Assembly: GCF_027531815.1 (NCBI RefSeq)
Contig: NZ_JAPZSK010000002.1
Span: 372,001 to 436,000 of the forward strand
Source of the DNA: Gemmatimonas sp.
Lineage (GTDB): Bacteria > Gemmatimonadota > Gemmatimonadetes > Gemmatimonadales > Gemmatimonadaceae
Reading direction: 5' to 3'
DNA: 64,000 nt
Made by a program: the position numbers and the translations under genes. Shown here one piece after another: positions 17,350-27,210 of the stretch. Position 1 is the stretch's first letter. Each line of letters begins with the position of its first letter. The notes under the pieces were generated by a model, which was not told the DNA's origin, searched no databases, and was given only the letters and a program-made list of their open reading frames with translations.

Positions 17350-18630
17350 TCAGCCCAGGAGCGGCTGTCCCGTATCGAGCCGCCGGGTCACGTCGCCGGC
17401 ATCCATGCGAAGGACCGCCAGGACCCCACGTTCCGGCACCGGCGCGCGGTTGGCCGTGAAGACCCGCAGGCGCCGCGCACTGCGGTAGAGCTCGTCACTC
17501 AGGCGCGGCAGATTGAGCGCGCCCTCCCACCCATCGGCGGTCAGCTGCACCACGCGACCGTCGCGCCGTTGCATGGGAATGTCCACCCCCAGCATCTGCG
17601 TCTTGGCGGGGTAGTCGAGCAGCACCGCGCCCGACGCCAGTCCCAGTTCAGCGGCCAAGGCATCTTCCACCCGGCGGGTCAGACGATAGTCGGAGGCAAT
17701 CCACTCCCCGACATCCTCGCCCAGCGTAGCGGCGGGGCATTCGTAGGCCCGCTTGTGCAGACGTCGGATGCGGATGGCGTCCAACAGGCCACGCGCCTCC
17801 GGCACCAGAGCGGGCGTGTCGAGATGCACCAGCAGCCCTTCGTCGGTGAAGCGCGCCACGCTGTCGGCCGCCACGGCGCCGGTATCGATGGCCACGGCCA
17901 CCAGCCGCTTGTACATGGCCGTGGCACTGCGCACCGCGTGGTGCCAGTACACGTTGCGATACATCTGATACTTGGCGAACAGGAGCGACTCGAGCGCGGA
18001 GAGCCCCTTCTCGTGTACGCCGATGGCCGGACCCTGCCCCGGCAGCGACACCAGCACCAGCGAATTGAGCAGCCGGTCCACATCGATCTCACCGTACGGG
18101 ACACCACACATGGTCGCGTCACGCTTGAGGTACTCGATCTTGTCGAGGTCGATGGATCCGGAGATGAGGCCCTGCAGCGGGTGTGTGCTACGTCCGGTGA
18201 TGAGGGCGAACACCTCCTGTGGGGCGTACCCCCCGAGGTGCGTACGCAGGCAATCGCCAATTACGCCATCGGTGACGAGTGGGCGGGCGACCTCTTCGTG
18301 ATCGGTGACGCCGATCTCCTCGAGCGCATGGGAGAACGGGTAATGCCCCACGTCGTGCAGCAGCGCGGCCGCGCGCACCACCTGCTGCTCCCGTAGAGTG
18401 ATGCCGTGCAGCGCGCCACGTTCGTCGAGCAGGCGCAGCGCCATACCCGCCAGATGCCACGCGCCCAGTGCGTGTTCGAATCTCGAATGAGTTGCTCCCG
18501 GATACACCAGGAAGGCCAGCCCCAGCTGCCGCACATAGCGCAGCCGTTGCATGACCGGGGTTTCGAGCAGCGCCAGCGCCAACGGGTCGAGGCGGATGTT
18601 GTTCCAGAGCGGATCGCGCAGGATTTCCAT
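17350..18630 (-). CDS. HD-domain phosphohydrolase (dGTPase/SAMHD1-like)
   Basis: A 426-aa cytoplasmic metal-dependent phosphohydrolase. The HD site is spread over HSRFEHALGAWHLAG, LLHDVGHYPFSHALEE (the HD doublet) and a downstream aspartate in SGSIDLDKIEYLKRDA. These match the YdhJ/SAMHD1-like branch of HD proteins that act on deoxynucleotide triphosphates, although substrates of most members are untested. I chose the ATG at 18630 because MEILRDPLWNNIRLDPL matches the family N-terminus; an upstream start at 18693 would add 21 atypical residues. It diverges from the TonB-dependent receptor gene. Confidence 0.88.
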   Translation of the reverse strand: MEILRDPLWNNIRLDPLALALLETPVMQRLRYVRQLGLAFLVYPGATHSRFEHALGAWHLAGMALRLLDERGALHGITLREQQVVRAAALLHDVGHYPFSHALEEIGVTDHEEVARPLVTDGVIGDCLRTHLGGYAPQEVFALITGRSTHPLQGLISGSIDLDKIEYLKRDATMCGVPYGEIDVDRLLNSLVLVSLPGQGPAIGVHEKGLSALESLLFAKYQMYRNVYWHHAVRSATAMYKRLVAVAIDTGAVAADSVARFTDEGLLVHLDTPALVPEARGLLDAIRIRRLHKRAYECPAATLGEDVGEWIASDYRLTRRVEDALAAELGLASGAVLLDYPAKTQMLGVDIPMQRRDGRVVQLTADGWEGALNLPRLSDELYRSARRLRVFTANRAPVPERGVLAVLRMDAGDVTRRLDTGQPLLG

Positions 18631-18813
18631 GGTGCTAAAGATATGCAGGGCCCCCGTCACGCACCTGTCATCATTCGACACGGCCGGCGTCATTCACGCC
18701 CGACACAACGAAACGACCGACTCCCGCATTTACCTGAGAGGCGGGTTGTCATCCCGTGCAGCTGCGGCAACGATCCGGCTTAACGAACGCCGGGATCCTC
18801 TCGTCCAATCGTC

Positions 18814-21800
18814 GTGACCCTTTCCTCGCCTGTTCTCCGGCGCGCCCTGTGTGCGTTGACGGTGTGCCTTGCCCTTGCGGGCAGTGCCGCGTCCGCCTTG
18901 GCGCAGCAAGTCGATATCATTCGCGGACGCGTGCTCGGGACCGACACGCTCCCCATTCCCAACGTGCTCGTCACGGCCATGACGCTGTCAGGCAACGTCA
19001 GCCGTACGGCGCGCACCAATGCGCAGGGGCGCTACACCATTTCGTTCCCGGGTGGCGAAGGGGACTACTGGGTCACCTTTTCGGGCATCGGCCTGGCGCC
19101 CCGGCGGTATCAGGTCAAGCGCACGGCCGACCAGGAAATCCTCATCGCCGACGCGCGGATGGCACCAGCGACCATCACGCTCGACGCCGTGCAGGTCACG
19201 GAGCGGGTCGCCGCCTCGCGCAGCGATACGGTGTCCGACGTGGGTGGGACGGAACGCAGCGTGAGCGACGAAACCGCGGGCTTTCTCAACGCCGAGCAGC
19301 TGGGGGACCTCGCGGCCATGGCGTCGGCGATTCCGGGGGTGCAGCTGCTCATGGGGGCCGACGGCGCGGCCGACGCCTTCTCGGTCTTCGGTCTCGGTGG
19401 CGACCAGAACAATACGCAGCTCAACGGGCTCAACTTCGGCGACGCGCAGCTGCCCCGCGACGCGAACGTCATGTCGTCGCTCAACACGTCGCCCTACGAC
19501 GTGTCGCGCGGGGGCTTCTCCGGCGGGCAGTTGCAGGTGCGCACGCGCGCGGGGTCCAACTTCGTGACCCGTCGCCTGAGTGGCAACTTCATCTCGCCCC
19601 AGCTGCAGTGGACCGATCGCATCGGCGTAGCCACCGGTCAGCAGTACACGAACATGTCGCTGGGCGGCTCGGCGTCGGGGCCGATCAAGCCGGATCAGAT
19701 GTTCTACAACACCTCGTTCCAGTTCGATCGCCGCCTGCAGGATCTGCAGACGCTCATCAACAGCAACGACGCCGGGTTCGCTGCGGCTGGCGTGTCGGCC
19801 GACTCGGTTGCGCGACTCATCGACATCCTCGGCTCCGAGCAGGTGCCGGTGACGGTGCCCGGCTACGATCCGCAGCGCATCAACACGCGCATCAACACGC
19901 TCAACAGCTTCGACTGGGTGCCGCAGAACTCTTCCCGCGGCAGCACCTACTCCTTCACGCTGTCGGGGAACTTCAACCGCACGTCACCCGTGGGTGGCGG
20001 CGGCGGCTTCGGTGGGTTCGGCGGGTTCGGTGGCGGCGGCACCAGCCTCATCACGCCATCGCGCGACGGCACGCGCACCAACTGGGGCGGGTCGGCCCAG
20101 GCGCGCCACAGTGGGCTGCTGGGGTGGAAGGGGATCTTCTCGGAAACCACCATCGGCTACAGCATGAGCCGCAGCGATGGTGACCCGTTCTTCTTCCTGC
20201 CGTCGGGGAATGTGCGCGTCAACTCGCAGTTCGCCGACGGTTCCGCCTCGGTGACCAACCTGCAGTTCGGCGGCAGCACGGCGCTGAACAATGCCAACGG
20301 CAACAGCTCGCTGGCCGGCAACAATACGCTGTCGTGGTTCTCGAGCGACAATCGCCACCGCGTGAAGCTCACCACGGAGCTGCGGCGTGACGAGTTCTCG
20401 TCGCTGTTCAACTTCAACGAGTTCGGGTCGTTCGGCTACAATACGCTGGCCGACCTGCAGGCAAACCGCCCCGCGTCGTTCACGCGGCTGCTCTCGCCGC
20501 GCACCCGCGTGGGGAGCCAGTATGTGGGCGCTGTGTCGCTGGGTGACGCCTGGCGTCCCACCAACGATCTCCAGGTGCAGTACGGCGTGCGGGTAGACGG
20601 GAATCACTTCAACATGGGCCCGCAGAGCAACGCCGACGTGATCGACAAGTTCGGCTACGACAACGCCGCGGTGCCGAATCGCATTTACGTGAGCCCGCGT
20701 CTCGGTTTCTCGTGGACCGTGGGGCAGGCCGACCAGATGGCGTTGCTCCCCGGCATGATCCGCGCGCCACGCGCCGTCATCCGCGGCGGGGTGGGGCTCT
20801 TCCAGAACACGCCCGGCACGCAGCTCATTTCCAACGCGATCGACAACACGGGGCTGCCGAGCGGGTTGCAGCAGCTTACGTGCGTGGGGGCGGCCACGCC
20901 GTTTCCCGATTGGACGTCGTATGCGGCCGACGTGAACAACATTCCCCGCACCTGCGCCGACGGGACCAACGGGACGGTGTTCTCCAACAGCGCACCCAAC
21001 GTCACCCTGTTCCTCCCCGACTTCTACGCCCAGCGCTCGCTGCGCGGAAACCTCGGCTGGCAGGGGCCCATTCTCCGCAATCGCTTCAACTTCTCGGTGG
21101 ACGCGACCTTCTCGCGCAATCAGCGGCAGCAGGGCGGTATCGACATCAACTTCCCCAACCGGCAGCGCTTCTCGCTGGCCGACGAAGCCAACCGCCCCGT
21201 CTACGTCACGCCCACCGCCATCGTGCCGGCTACGGGTCAGGTGGCCTGGCGTGAGGCGCGCCTCTTTCAGCAGTACGGTCGCGTGACCGCGCAAACCTCC
21301 GACCTGGAGTCGGAGAGCCGGCAGGTCACGGCGTCGCTGCGCCCGTTCGTGTTCAACACCCGCTGGAGCTGGAGTCTCTCGTACGTGCTGGCCGATGTCC
21401 GCGAGCAGTTCCTCGGCTTCAACAGCACGGTCGACACGCCGGTGGGTATCGAGTGGTCACGCGGCGCCAACTTCTCGCGGCACCAGATCCAGTACTCGCT
21501 CAGCTACAATGCGTGGGACGCGGTGCGCATCTCGTGGTTCGGCAATTTCCGCTCGGGCATCTTCTACACGCCCACGGTCAATCAGGACGTGAACGGCGAC
21601 AGCTACGGGAACGATCGCGCGTTCATCTTCGACCCGGCGGCAGTGTCCGACCCCCAGCTCAGGGCGGGGCTCGAGAACTTCCTTGCCACCGGCACGCGTG
21701 AGGCCACGGCGTGCCTGCGCAACCAGCTCGGCCGGTTTGCGGCACGCAATTCGTGTGAGGGCCCCTGGTCGATGACGGGGAACCTGAACATCTCGTTCAA

Positions 21801-22587
21801 CTCGCTGAAGCTTGGCCTGCCGCAGCGTGCCAACCTCTCCTTCCAGGTCGCCAATCCGCTCAACGGTATCGATCGCCTCATCAACGGCGAGGCGGGGCTC
21901 AAGGGGTGGGGCGCGTTCGTGAATCCGCAGAGCAACGGGGCGCTGCTGTTCGTGCGCGGCTTCGATCCGGTGGCGAACCGCTACAAGTACGAAGTGAACG
22001 AACGCTTCGGCTCGACGCGTCCCAGCCAGACGACGCAGCGGTCGGCGCCGGTGACCTTCACGATGCAAATGGGGTGGGACCTCGGCCCCACGCGTGAGCA
22101 GCAGCAGCTGCTGCAGCAGCTCGATCGCGGCCGTTCGCGCCCCGGCAACAAGCCCAGCCTGCAGCAGCTGCGACAGACGGCGAGCGTGGGGCTCATCAAC
22201 CCCATGCAGCAGATCCTCCAGCAGGCCGACACGCTCAAGCTCACGCGCAAGCAGGCCGACAGCCTCGCCACGCTCAACCGGCTGTACGTGCTCAAGAGCG
22301 ACAGCATCTGGACGCCTGTGGCGCGCTTCCTCGCCGACCTGCCCGACAAGTACAACCACGACGATGCCTACGGGCGCTACCGGCAGGCGCGCGAGTCGAG
22401 CGTGGATATCCTCATTCAGGTGGCCCCCGGCATTCGCACCCTGCTCACGCCGGAGCAGATCCGCATTCTCCCCGAGTCGCTCATCCCGTTCATGGACAAG
22501 CGGAACCTGCAGGGCATTCGCTCGGGTACTGCTGGTGGGAACCGCTTCATGGGTGGTGGCATGGGCGGCGGCATGGGTCGGCGCTGA
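18814..22587 (+). CDS. TonB-dependent receptor with regulatory-like N-terminal domain
   Basis: A 1257-aa outer-membrane protein. Signal peptide (RRALCALTVCLALAGSAASALAQ), then a carboxypeptidase-regulatory-like beta domain (IIRGRVLGTDTLPIPNVLV to ITLDAVQVTE). A plug follows (AIPGVQLLMGADGAADAFSVFG) and a long beta-barrel rich in aromatic and Asn/Gly turns. A glycine run (GGGGGFGGFGGFGGGG) near residue 395 and a glycine/methionine-rich end (GNRFMGGGMGGGMGRR) are unusual. No clear C-terminal aromatic barrel signature is seen because of an added helical tail rich in Gln and Leu after residue 1090. GTG start at 18814. The next gene begins 2 bp after the stop, so the pair probably works together; the substrate is unknown. 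Confidence 0.87.
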   Translation: MTLSSPVLRRALCALTVCLALAGSAASALAQQVDIIRGRVLGTDTLPIPNVLVTAMTLSGNVSRTARTNAQGRYTISFPGGEGDYWVTFSGIGLAPRRYQVKRTADQEILIADARMAPATITLDAVQVTERVAASRSDTVSDVGGTERSVSDETAGFLNAEQLGDLAAMASAIPGVQLLMGADGAADAFSVFGLGGDQNNTQLNGLNFGDAQLPRDANVMSSLNTSPYDVSRGGFSGGQLQVRTRAGSNFVTRRLSGNFISPQLQWTDRIGVATGQQYTNMSLGGSASGPIKPDQMFYNTSFQFDRRLQDLQTLINSNDAGFAAAGVSADSVARLIDILGSEQVPVTVPGYDPQRINTRINTLNSFDWVPQNSSRGSTYSFTLSGNFNRTSPVGGGGGFGGFGGFGGGGTSLITPSRDGTRTNWGGSAQARHSGLLGWKGIFSETTIGYSMSRSDGDPFFFLPSGNVRVNSQFADGSASVTNLQFGGSTALNNANGNSSLAGNNTLSWFSSDNRHRVKLTTELRRDEFSSLFNFNEFGSFGYNTLADLQANRPASFTRLLSPRTRVGSQYVGAVSLGDAWRPTNDLQVQYGVRVDGNHFNMGPQSNADVIDKFGYDNAAVPNRIYVSPRLGFSWTVGQADQMALLPGMIRAPRAVIRGGVGLFQNTPGTQLISNAIDNTGLPSGLQQLTCVGAATPFPDWTSYAADVNNIPRTCADGTNGTVFSNSAPNVTLFLPDFYAQRSLRGNLGWQGPILRNRFNFSVDATFSRNQRQQGGIDINFPNRQRFSLADEANRPVYVTPTAIVPATGQVAWREARLFQQYGRVTAQTSDLESESRQVTASLRPFVFNTRWSWSLSYVLADVREQFLGFNSTVDTPVGIEWSRGANFSRHQIQYSLSYNAWDAVRISWFGNFRSGIFYTPTVNQDVNGDSYGNDRAFIFDPAAVSDPQLRAGLENFLATGTREATACLRNQLGRFAARNSCEGPWSMTGNLNISFNSLKLGLPQRANLSFQVANPLNGIDRLINGEAGLKGWGAFVNPQSNGALLFVRGFDPVANRYKYEVNERFGSTRPSQTTQRSAPVTFTMQMGWDLGPTREQQQLLQQLDRGRSRPGNKPSLQQLRQTASVGLINPMQQILQQADTLKLTRKQADSLATLNRLYVLKSDSIWTPVARFLADLPDKYNHDDAYGRYRQARESSVDILIQVAPGIRTLLTPEQIRILPESLIPFMDKRNLQGIRSGTAGGNRFMGGGMGGGMGRR

Positions 22588-22589
22588 CC

Positions 22590-24242
22590 ATGAACACCTC
22601 CGGTACGCACACCTCTCTGGGACATCCCATGCACATGATCGCCCGCACGACCGGGTCGTTGGCCCGCTGGAGCGCCGTGGGCGTGCTGCTCACGGCCGGC
22701 ACGGCGCTGGCGCAGAACGCCCCACCGACCAGCCCCACCACGGCGCAACTGCGGGTGCGCGAAGTCACCGCGGCCATCGCCCGCAGCGCGCAGCCCATCC
22801 TGAGCGCCACCATGGTGCGGCCGCTCAGCGACGGGTCGGTGCTGGTGAACGACGTGCAGAAGCGTCAGTTGCTGCGCTTCGATGCCTCGCTCAAGAACAC
22901 CCTGGTGGTTGCCGACACGGCGCGCGGGGCGCTCATGCCCTATGGGCAGCGCCCCGTCGGCCTGCTGCCGTACGCCGGTGACTCCAGCATCGTGGTCGAT
23001 GCCTCCACGCTGTCGCTGGTGGTCATCGACGGCATGGGGCGCACCGTGCGGGTCATGGCATCACCGCGCCCCAACGACATCAATCTGCTTACCAGCACGA
23101 ACCTCGGATCACACGCATTCGATGCGAAAGGGCGGCTCTACTACCGCCAGGGTGGCACCGGAGGAGGGCCCGGCGGCGGCGGCATGGCGGGCATGATGTT
23201 CGGCGGCGGGAACGACCGTGGAGGGGCTCGCGGACTCCAGGGGGGTGGGCAGGGGGGCAATACCCGCACCCAGGCCGCCCGTGGCGGCGGTGATGCCGGT
23301 GCTCCGCCGGGTGGTGGTGCCGGTGGTGCCGGTGGTGCCGGCGCGCAAGCGTTCGGTGGTCCCGGGGGGCGCGGCTTCAACCCCGCCAACCAGCCGGACT
23401 CGGTCCCCATCGTTCGTGTCGATTTCGACACCCGCAAGGCCGACACCGTCACCTTCGTGAAGGTGCCGAAGAACGAAACGCAGATGACGCGCGGCGAGGA
23501 TGGGTCGACGCGTCTCACCATCAAGATCAACCCGCTGCCGCAGGCCGATGACTGGGCCTTGCTGGCCAACGGAACCGTGGCGGTGATGCGCGTGCTCGAC
23601 TACCACGTCGACTACTATCGCCCCGATGGCACCCACGTCGCCTCCGACAAGCTGCCGTTCGACTGGAAGCGCATCTCCGACGAGGAGAAGACCAAGCTGG
23701 TGGATTCGCTGGCCACCATGGCCAAGGCGGCGTCCGAGCGCTCGGGGCAGGGCGGAGGCGGTGGGTTCCGCATGAGTTTCGAGCCGATCGGCGCTGACAA
23801 GCTGCCCGACTACTACCCACCGGTGCGTCAGGGCTCGAGCATTGCCGATCGCGATGGCAACCTGTGGGTGGTGCCCACCACCTCCAACCTGTCAGCGCAG
23901 CTGGCGCAGACGTTCATGGGGGCACGCGGGGCAGGTGGGCCTCCGCCGGGTATGATGGGGGGCGCAGCGAGGGCACCCGGCGCAGCGAGAGCGCCCGGTG
24001 CGCCGGGTGACTCCACGCGGCAGGCGCCTCCCGCGGCCCTGATGGCCATGATGGGCGCCATGGCCAATCAGCCGCCACTCGTCTACGACGTCATCACGCC
24101 CGAAGGCACGCTCATCGAGCGCGTCAAGCTGCCACCTGGTCGACAGGTGGTGGGCTTCGGCCCCAACGGATTGATCTACGTGACGGCGCGCGAAGGGCGC
24201 CAGCTGTTCCTCGAGACCGTCCGTCTGGCCGACCCCAAGTAG
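22590..24242 (+). CDS. Secreted propeller-like protein with Gly-rich linker
   Basis: A 550-aa exported protein of unknown function. A signal peptide (residues about 17-42, ending AGTALAQ) precedes repeated beta-strand units such as RPLSDGSVLVNDVQKRQLLRFD, YAGDSSIVVDASTLSLVVID, DWALLANGTVAVMRVLDYHVDYY and VGFGPNGLIYVTAREGRQLF. These resemble blades of a six-bladed propeller (NHL/Vgb-like). Two low-complexity segments rich in Gly, Ala and Pro interrupt it at about residues 190-265 and 445-480. It starts 2 bp after the TonB-dependent receptor stop. Coupling suggests a periplasmic or surface partner of the receptor. Start could also be ATG codons at residues 14 or 16. Confidence 0.7.
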   Translation: MNTSGTHTSLGHPMHMIARTTGSLARWSAVGVLLTAGTALAQNAPPTSPTTAQLRVREVTAAIARSAQPILSATMVRPLSDGSVLVNDVQKRQLLRFDASLKNTLVVADTARGALMPYGQRPVGLLPYAGDSSIVVDASTLSLVVIDGMGRTVRVMASPRPNDINLLTSTNLGSHAFDAKGRLYYRQGGTGGGPGGGGMAGMMFGGGNDRGGARGLQGGGQGGNTRTQAARGGGDAGAPPGGGAGGAGGAGAQAFGGPGGRGFNPANQPDSVPIVRVDFDTRKADTVTFVKVPKNETQMTRGEDGSTRLTIKINPLPQADDWALLANGTVAVMRVLDYHVDYYRPDGTHVASDKLPFDWKRISDEEKTKLVDSLATMAKAASERSGQGGGGGFRMSFEPIGADKLPDYYPPVRQGSSIADRDGNLWVVPTTSNLSAQLAQTFMGARGAGGPPPGMMGGAARAPGAARAPGAPGDSTRQAPPAALMAMMGAMANQPPLVYDVITPEGTLIERVKLPPGRQVVGFGPNGLIYVTAREGRQLFLETVRLADPK

Positions 24243-24277
24243 CACGCGCCCGTGCGTGGGCCACGTCCCATACGGCA

Positions 24278-24313
24278 GCGAGCCCGCTGAATCGACGGAT
24301 TCAGCGGGCTCGC
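24278..24313. terminator. Bidirectional hairpin between convergent genes
   Basis: A perfect 16-bp inverted repeat (GCGAGCCCGCTGAATC / GATTCAGCGGGCTCGC) around the tetraloop GACG, between the convergent propeller-like gene and pckA. No T-run is present, but stem strength and position suit a shared terminator. Confidence 0.75.
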
Positions 24314-24337
24314 GTGTCATGCGACGGGGCCGCGCGC

Positions 24338-25957
24338 TCAGCCCTGCGGGCCAGCGGCGAGAATGGCCGGCGAAACGGCGTCGCCGAACTTCCGGATGTT
24401 CTCGCGGAACATGCCGGCGAGCTTCTGCGCCTGCGCGTCGTACTCGGCGCCGTTCGCCCACGTGCCGCGCGGTTCGAGCACCTCTCCCGGCACGTCCGGT
24501 ACCCACTTCGGAATGTGCAGGCCGAAGACGGGATCGGCGACGAACTCGGTGCCATCGAGCGCACCGCCAAGCGCCGCCCGCACCATGGCGCGGGTGTAGC
24601 CGAGCTTCATGCGCCGCCCCACCCCATACGCGCCGCCACTCCAGCCCGTGTTCACGAGCCACACCTGCGAGCCGTGCTCCTTGAGCAGTGCCCCCAGCAT
24701 CTCGGCGTACTTGGTGGGGTGCCACACGAGGAAGACGGCGCCGAAGCAGGCCGAGAACGTCGCCTGCGGTTCGGTGACGCCGCGCTCGGTGCCGGCCACC
24801 TTGGCCGTGTACCCCGAAAGGAAATAGTACATCGCCTGCTCGGGGGTGAGCCGCGCAATGGGCGGCAGCACGCCGAAGGCGTCGGCGGTAAGGAACACCA
24901 CGTTCTTCGGGTGGCCGCCGCGGCCGCTCGGTACGTGATTCCCGATGTACGGCAGCGGATAGGACGCGCGCGTATTCTCGGTGATGCTCTGGTTGGCGAA
25001 GTCGACCGTACGCGAGGGCTGGTGCAGCACGACATTCTCGAGGATCGTGCCGAACATCTGCGTGGTCTGGTAAATGTCCGGCTCCCCCTCGGCCGAGAGG
25101 TTGATGGCCTTCGCGTAGCACCCCCCCTCGAAGTTGAAGGTGCCCTCGCTCGACCAGCCGTGCTCATCGTCGCCGATGAGGCCGCGCTCGGGGTCGGCGG
25201 AGAGCGTCGTCTTGCCGGTGCCGGAGAGGCCGAAGAAGAGCGCCGTATCGCCGTCCCGGCCGATGTTGGCGGAGCAGTGCATGGACAGGACACCCTGCTT
25301 GGGGAGCAGGTAGTTCATGACCGTGAACATGGCCTTCTTGAGCTCACCCGCGTAGCGCGTGCCGCCAATGAGAATGGCGCGCTCGGCGAGATTGAGCACG
25401 ATGAACGTACCGGTGCGCGTACCATGACGGGCGGGATCCGCCTGCATTTCCGGTGCGTGATACACCGTGAAGTTGGGCAGGAACCCCGCCAGTTCGGCGA
25501 CATCGGGACGAATGAACATGTTGCGCACGAACGCTGCGTGCCACGCATTGGGGAGCACATAGCGCACGCTCAGGCGCGTGGCCGGATCGGCGCCGCAGTA
25601 CAGGTCCTGCACGAACAGTTCATCGAGGCCGTTGAGATACGCCTGCACATCGGCCTTGAGCGTGGCCCAGTGCTCGGGCGACAGGGGCTGGTTGACCTTG
25701 CCCCAATCCACATCGGCTTCGCTGGACGGTTCCTTCACAACGAACTTGTCGTTCGGCGAACGTCCGGTGTGCGGCGAGGTGACGGCCACGAACGGTCCCA
25801 TGTGCGCCAGCGTGCCTTCACCGCGGCGAATGGCCGACTCGATCAGCTCCGGGGCGACGTAATTCCAGTGGACCGTTCCACGCGGGGCGATACCCTGCGG
25901 GGCGAGACCGTCGGCACTTTCGCGGACGGGAGCGGACGGGGAGACCTGTGTCGCCAT
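24338..25957 (-). CDS. pckA: Phosphoenolpyruvate carboxykinase (ATP)
   Basis: Converts oxaloacetate and ATP to phosphoenolpyruvate, ADP and CO2 in gluconeogenesis. The 539-aa protein has the ATP-type signatures: kinase-1a loop GLSGTGKTTLSADPER, RYAGELKKAMFTVMNYLLP, the metal and oxaloacetate segment near HCSANIG, LIGDDEHGW, FEGGCYAKAI and the C-terminal YFLSGYTAK and NTGWSGGAYGVG. Length fits the family (about 530-540). I chose the ATG at 25957 because GAGG lies 7 nt upstream; two upstream ATGs in frame look non-coding. A strong hairpin ends the gene. The 230 bp upstream, up to the nfo stop, should carry its promoter. Confidence 0.96.
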   Translation of the reverse strand: MATQVSPSAPVRESADGLAPQGIAPRGTVHWNYVAPELIESAIRRGEGTLAHMGPFVAVTSPHTGRSPNDKFVVKEPSSEADVDWGKVNQPLSPEHWATLKADVQAYLNGLDELFVQDLYCGADPATRLSVRYVLPNAWHAAFVRNMFIRPDVAELAGFLPNFTVYHAPEMQADPARHGTRTGTFIVLNLAERAILIGGTRYAGELKKAMFTVMNYLLPKQGVLSMHCSANIGRDGDTALFFGLSGTGKTTLSADPERGLIGDDEHGWSSEGTFNFEGGCYAKAINLSAEGEPDIYQTTQMFGTILENVVLHQPSRTVDFANQSITENTRASYPLPYIGNHVPSGRGGHPKNVVFLTADAFGVLPPIARLTPEQAMYYFLSGYTAKVAGTERGVTEPQATFSACFGAVFLVWHPTKYAEMLGALLKEHGSQVWLVNTGWSGGAYGVGRRMKLGYTRAMVRAALGGALDGTEFVADPVFGLHIPKWVPDVPGEVLEPRGTWANGAEYDAQAQKLAGMFRENIRKFGDAVSPAILAAGPQG

Positions 25958-26189
25958 GCGTGCGACCCTCATGGAAATCGGAAAGCGGCGCTGCACCAGC
26001 AACAGCGGAGCAGGCCGCATGAAATTCGGTGGGGAGTACTGCCGAAATCACCGGCTTCGGCGTCCCTTTGGGCGCCGTGCGGCCGGATTCCGGAAATCTG
26101 CTCCAGTGTGACCGTCCGCTCAAGCGTTTGGCAACATGAAACGGCAGCGCACCAGCGCCTCGCGCGCTGTCGGGTCCCGCTTCGCCGGG

Positions 26190-27176
26190 TCAGCGTGCGG
26201 CGTAGCTCCGCAGTGTGCGCAGCATGCGGCCGTCGAGATGGGCCGGTGTATCGCCCTTGGGCGTTTCGATGATGCGTGGGACGTGGGCCAGTCGCTCGTC
26301 AGTCATGATGCGTCGGAACACCTCGCCGCCGATCGTGCCTTCGCCGATCAGCTCGTGGCGGTCGAGATGCGAGCTCAGCTTGGCCTTGGAGTCGTTGAGG
26401 TGCAGGCACCCCAGCTGCTGGAATCCGAGCTCGTCGCCGAAGCGCTGCCACACGCCGTCGTAATCGCCGACCAGGTCGTAGCCTGCGGCCCATATGTGCG
26501 CGGTGTCGAGGCACACACCCACGCGCGCGCGCAACGGTGCCGGAATGCGCCCAAGCAGGTCGGCCATTTCCTCGAAGGTGGAGCCAAGGACGGTGCCTTG
26601 ACCCGCGGTGAGCTCCATCAGCAGCCGCGTGGGTCCCGCTTCCGCCTCAAGCGCCTGCACAATCCCGTCGGCGTTGCGGGCGATGCCGCTGGCCCGGTCA
26701 TCCATGTAGTTGCCCGGGTGCGACACGAGCGCGTTCAACCCCAGCGCGTGACAGCGACGCAGCTCGGCACGGAAACTCTCCACCGAGCGCGTCCGCAGGT
26801 CGGCATCCGGCGACGCGAGGTTGATGAGATACGAGTCGTGAGCGCAGATCCAGCGCACGGGTGTCTCCGCCATGGCCGCGCGGAAGCGTGTGGCCTCGGC
26901 CGCGTCGATCTCGCGTTCGGCCCAGCGGTTGGCCTGCTTGGTGAAGATCTGGGCGCCCGTGGCGCTGATCTCGCGCGCCCGGGCTGCGGCCTCCCAGGTA
27001 CCGCCGGCGATGGACACGTGCGCACCGAGCGGCGCGACATCGGTGGTGTGATCACCGGCATCGACGGTGATCGGGGCATCGATGGGCGGCGCCTTTGGCG
27101 ACGCCGGCTTGCGGGTGCTGGGCTTCGTGGCGGCGGTGCCGGAGGCCGGCTTTGCGGCGGTCTTCTTGGCAGGCAT
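26190..27176 (-). CDS. nfo: Endonuclease IV (AP endonuclease) with basic N-terminal tail
   Basis: Cuts DNA at abasic sites in base-excision repair using a trinuclear zinc centre. The 328-aa protein contains the TIM-barrel signatures GAHVSIAGG, AHDSYLINLAS, VSHPGNYM, ELTAGQGTVLGSTFEE, GVCLDTAHIWAAGYD, LHLNDSK with SHLDRHELIGEGTIG and IIETPKGD, together supplying the His, Glu and Asp metal ligands. Residues 1-45 form an extra lysine/alanine/proline-rich tail (PAKKTAAKPASGTAATKPST), not part of the enzyme; it may help bind DNA like histone-H1-type tails. ATG at 27176. It follows envC by 67 bp and may be the last gene of that operon. Confidence 0.94.
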   Translation of the reverse strand: MPAKKTAAKPASGTAATKPSTRKPASPKAPPIDAPITVDAGDHTTDVAPLGAHVSIAGGTWEAAARAREISATGAQIFTKQANRWAEREIDAAEATRFRAAMAETPVRWICAHDSYLINLASPDADLRTRSVESFRAELRRCHALGLNALVSHPGNYMDDRASGIARNADGIVQALEAEAGPTRLLMELTAGQGTVLGSTFEEMADLLGRIPAPLRARVGVCLDTAHIWAAGYDLVGDYDGVWQRFGDELGFQQLGCLHLNDSKAKLSSHLDRHELIGEGTIGGEVFRRIMTDERLAHVPRIIETPKGDTPAHLDGRMLRTLRSYAAR

Positions 27177-27210
27177 GTCCCAACAGTAACAGCCGGCCGT
27201 GCCCGGGTCA

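Noticed and set aside
25958-26189. Riboswitch or leader upstream of pckA
   Set aside because: No conserved riboswitch core or strong hairpin with a terminator/antiterminator pair was visible in the 230 bp; only promoter-like DNA is inferred.
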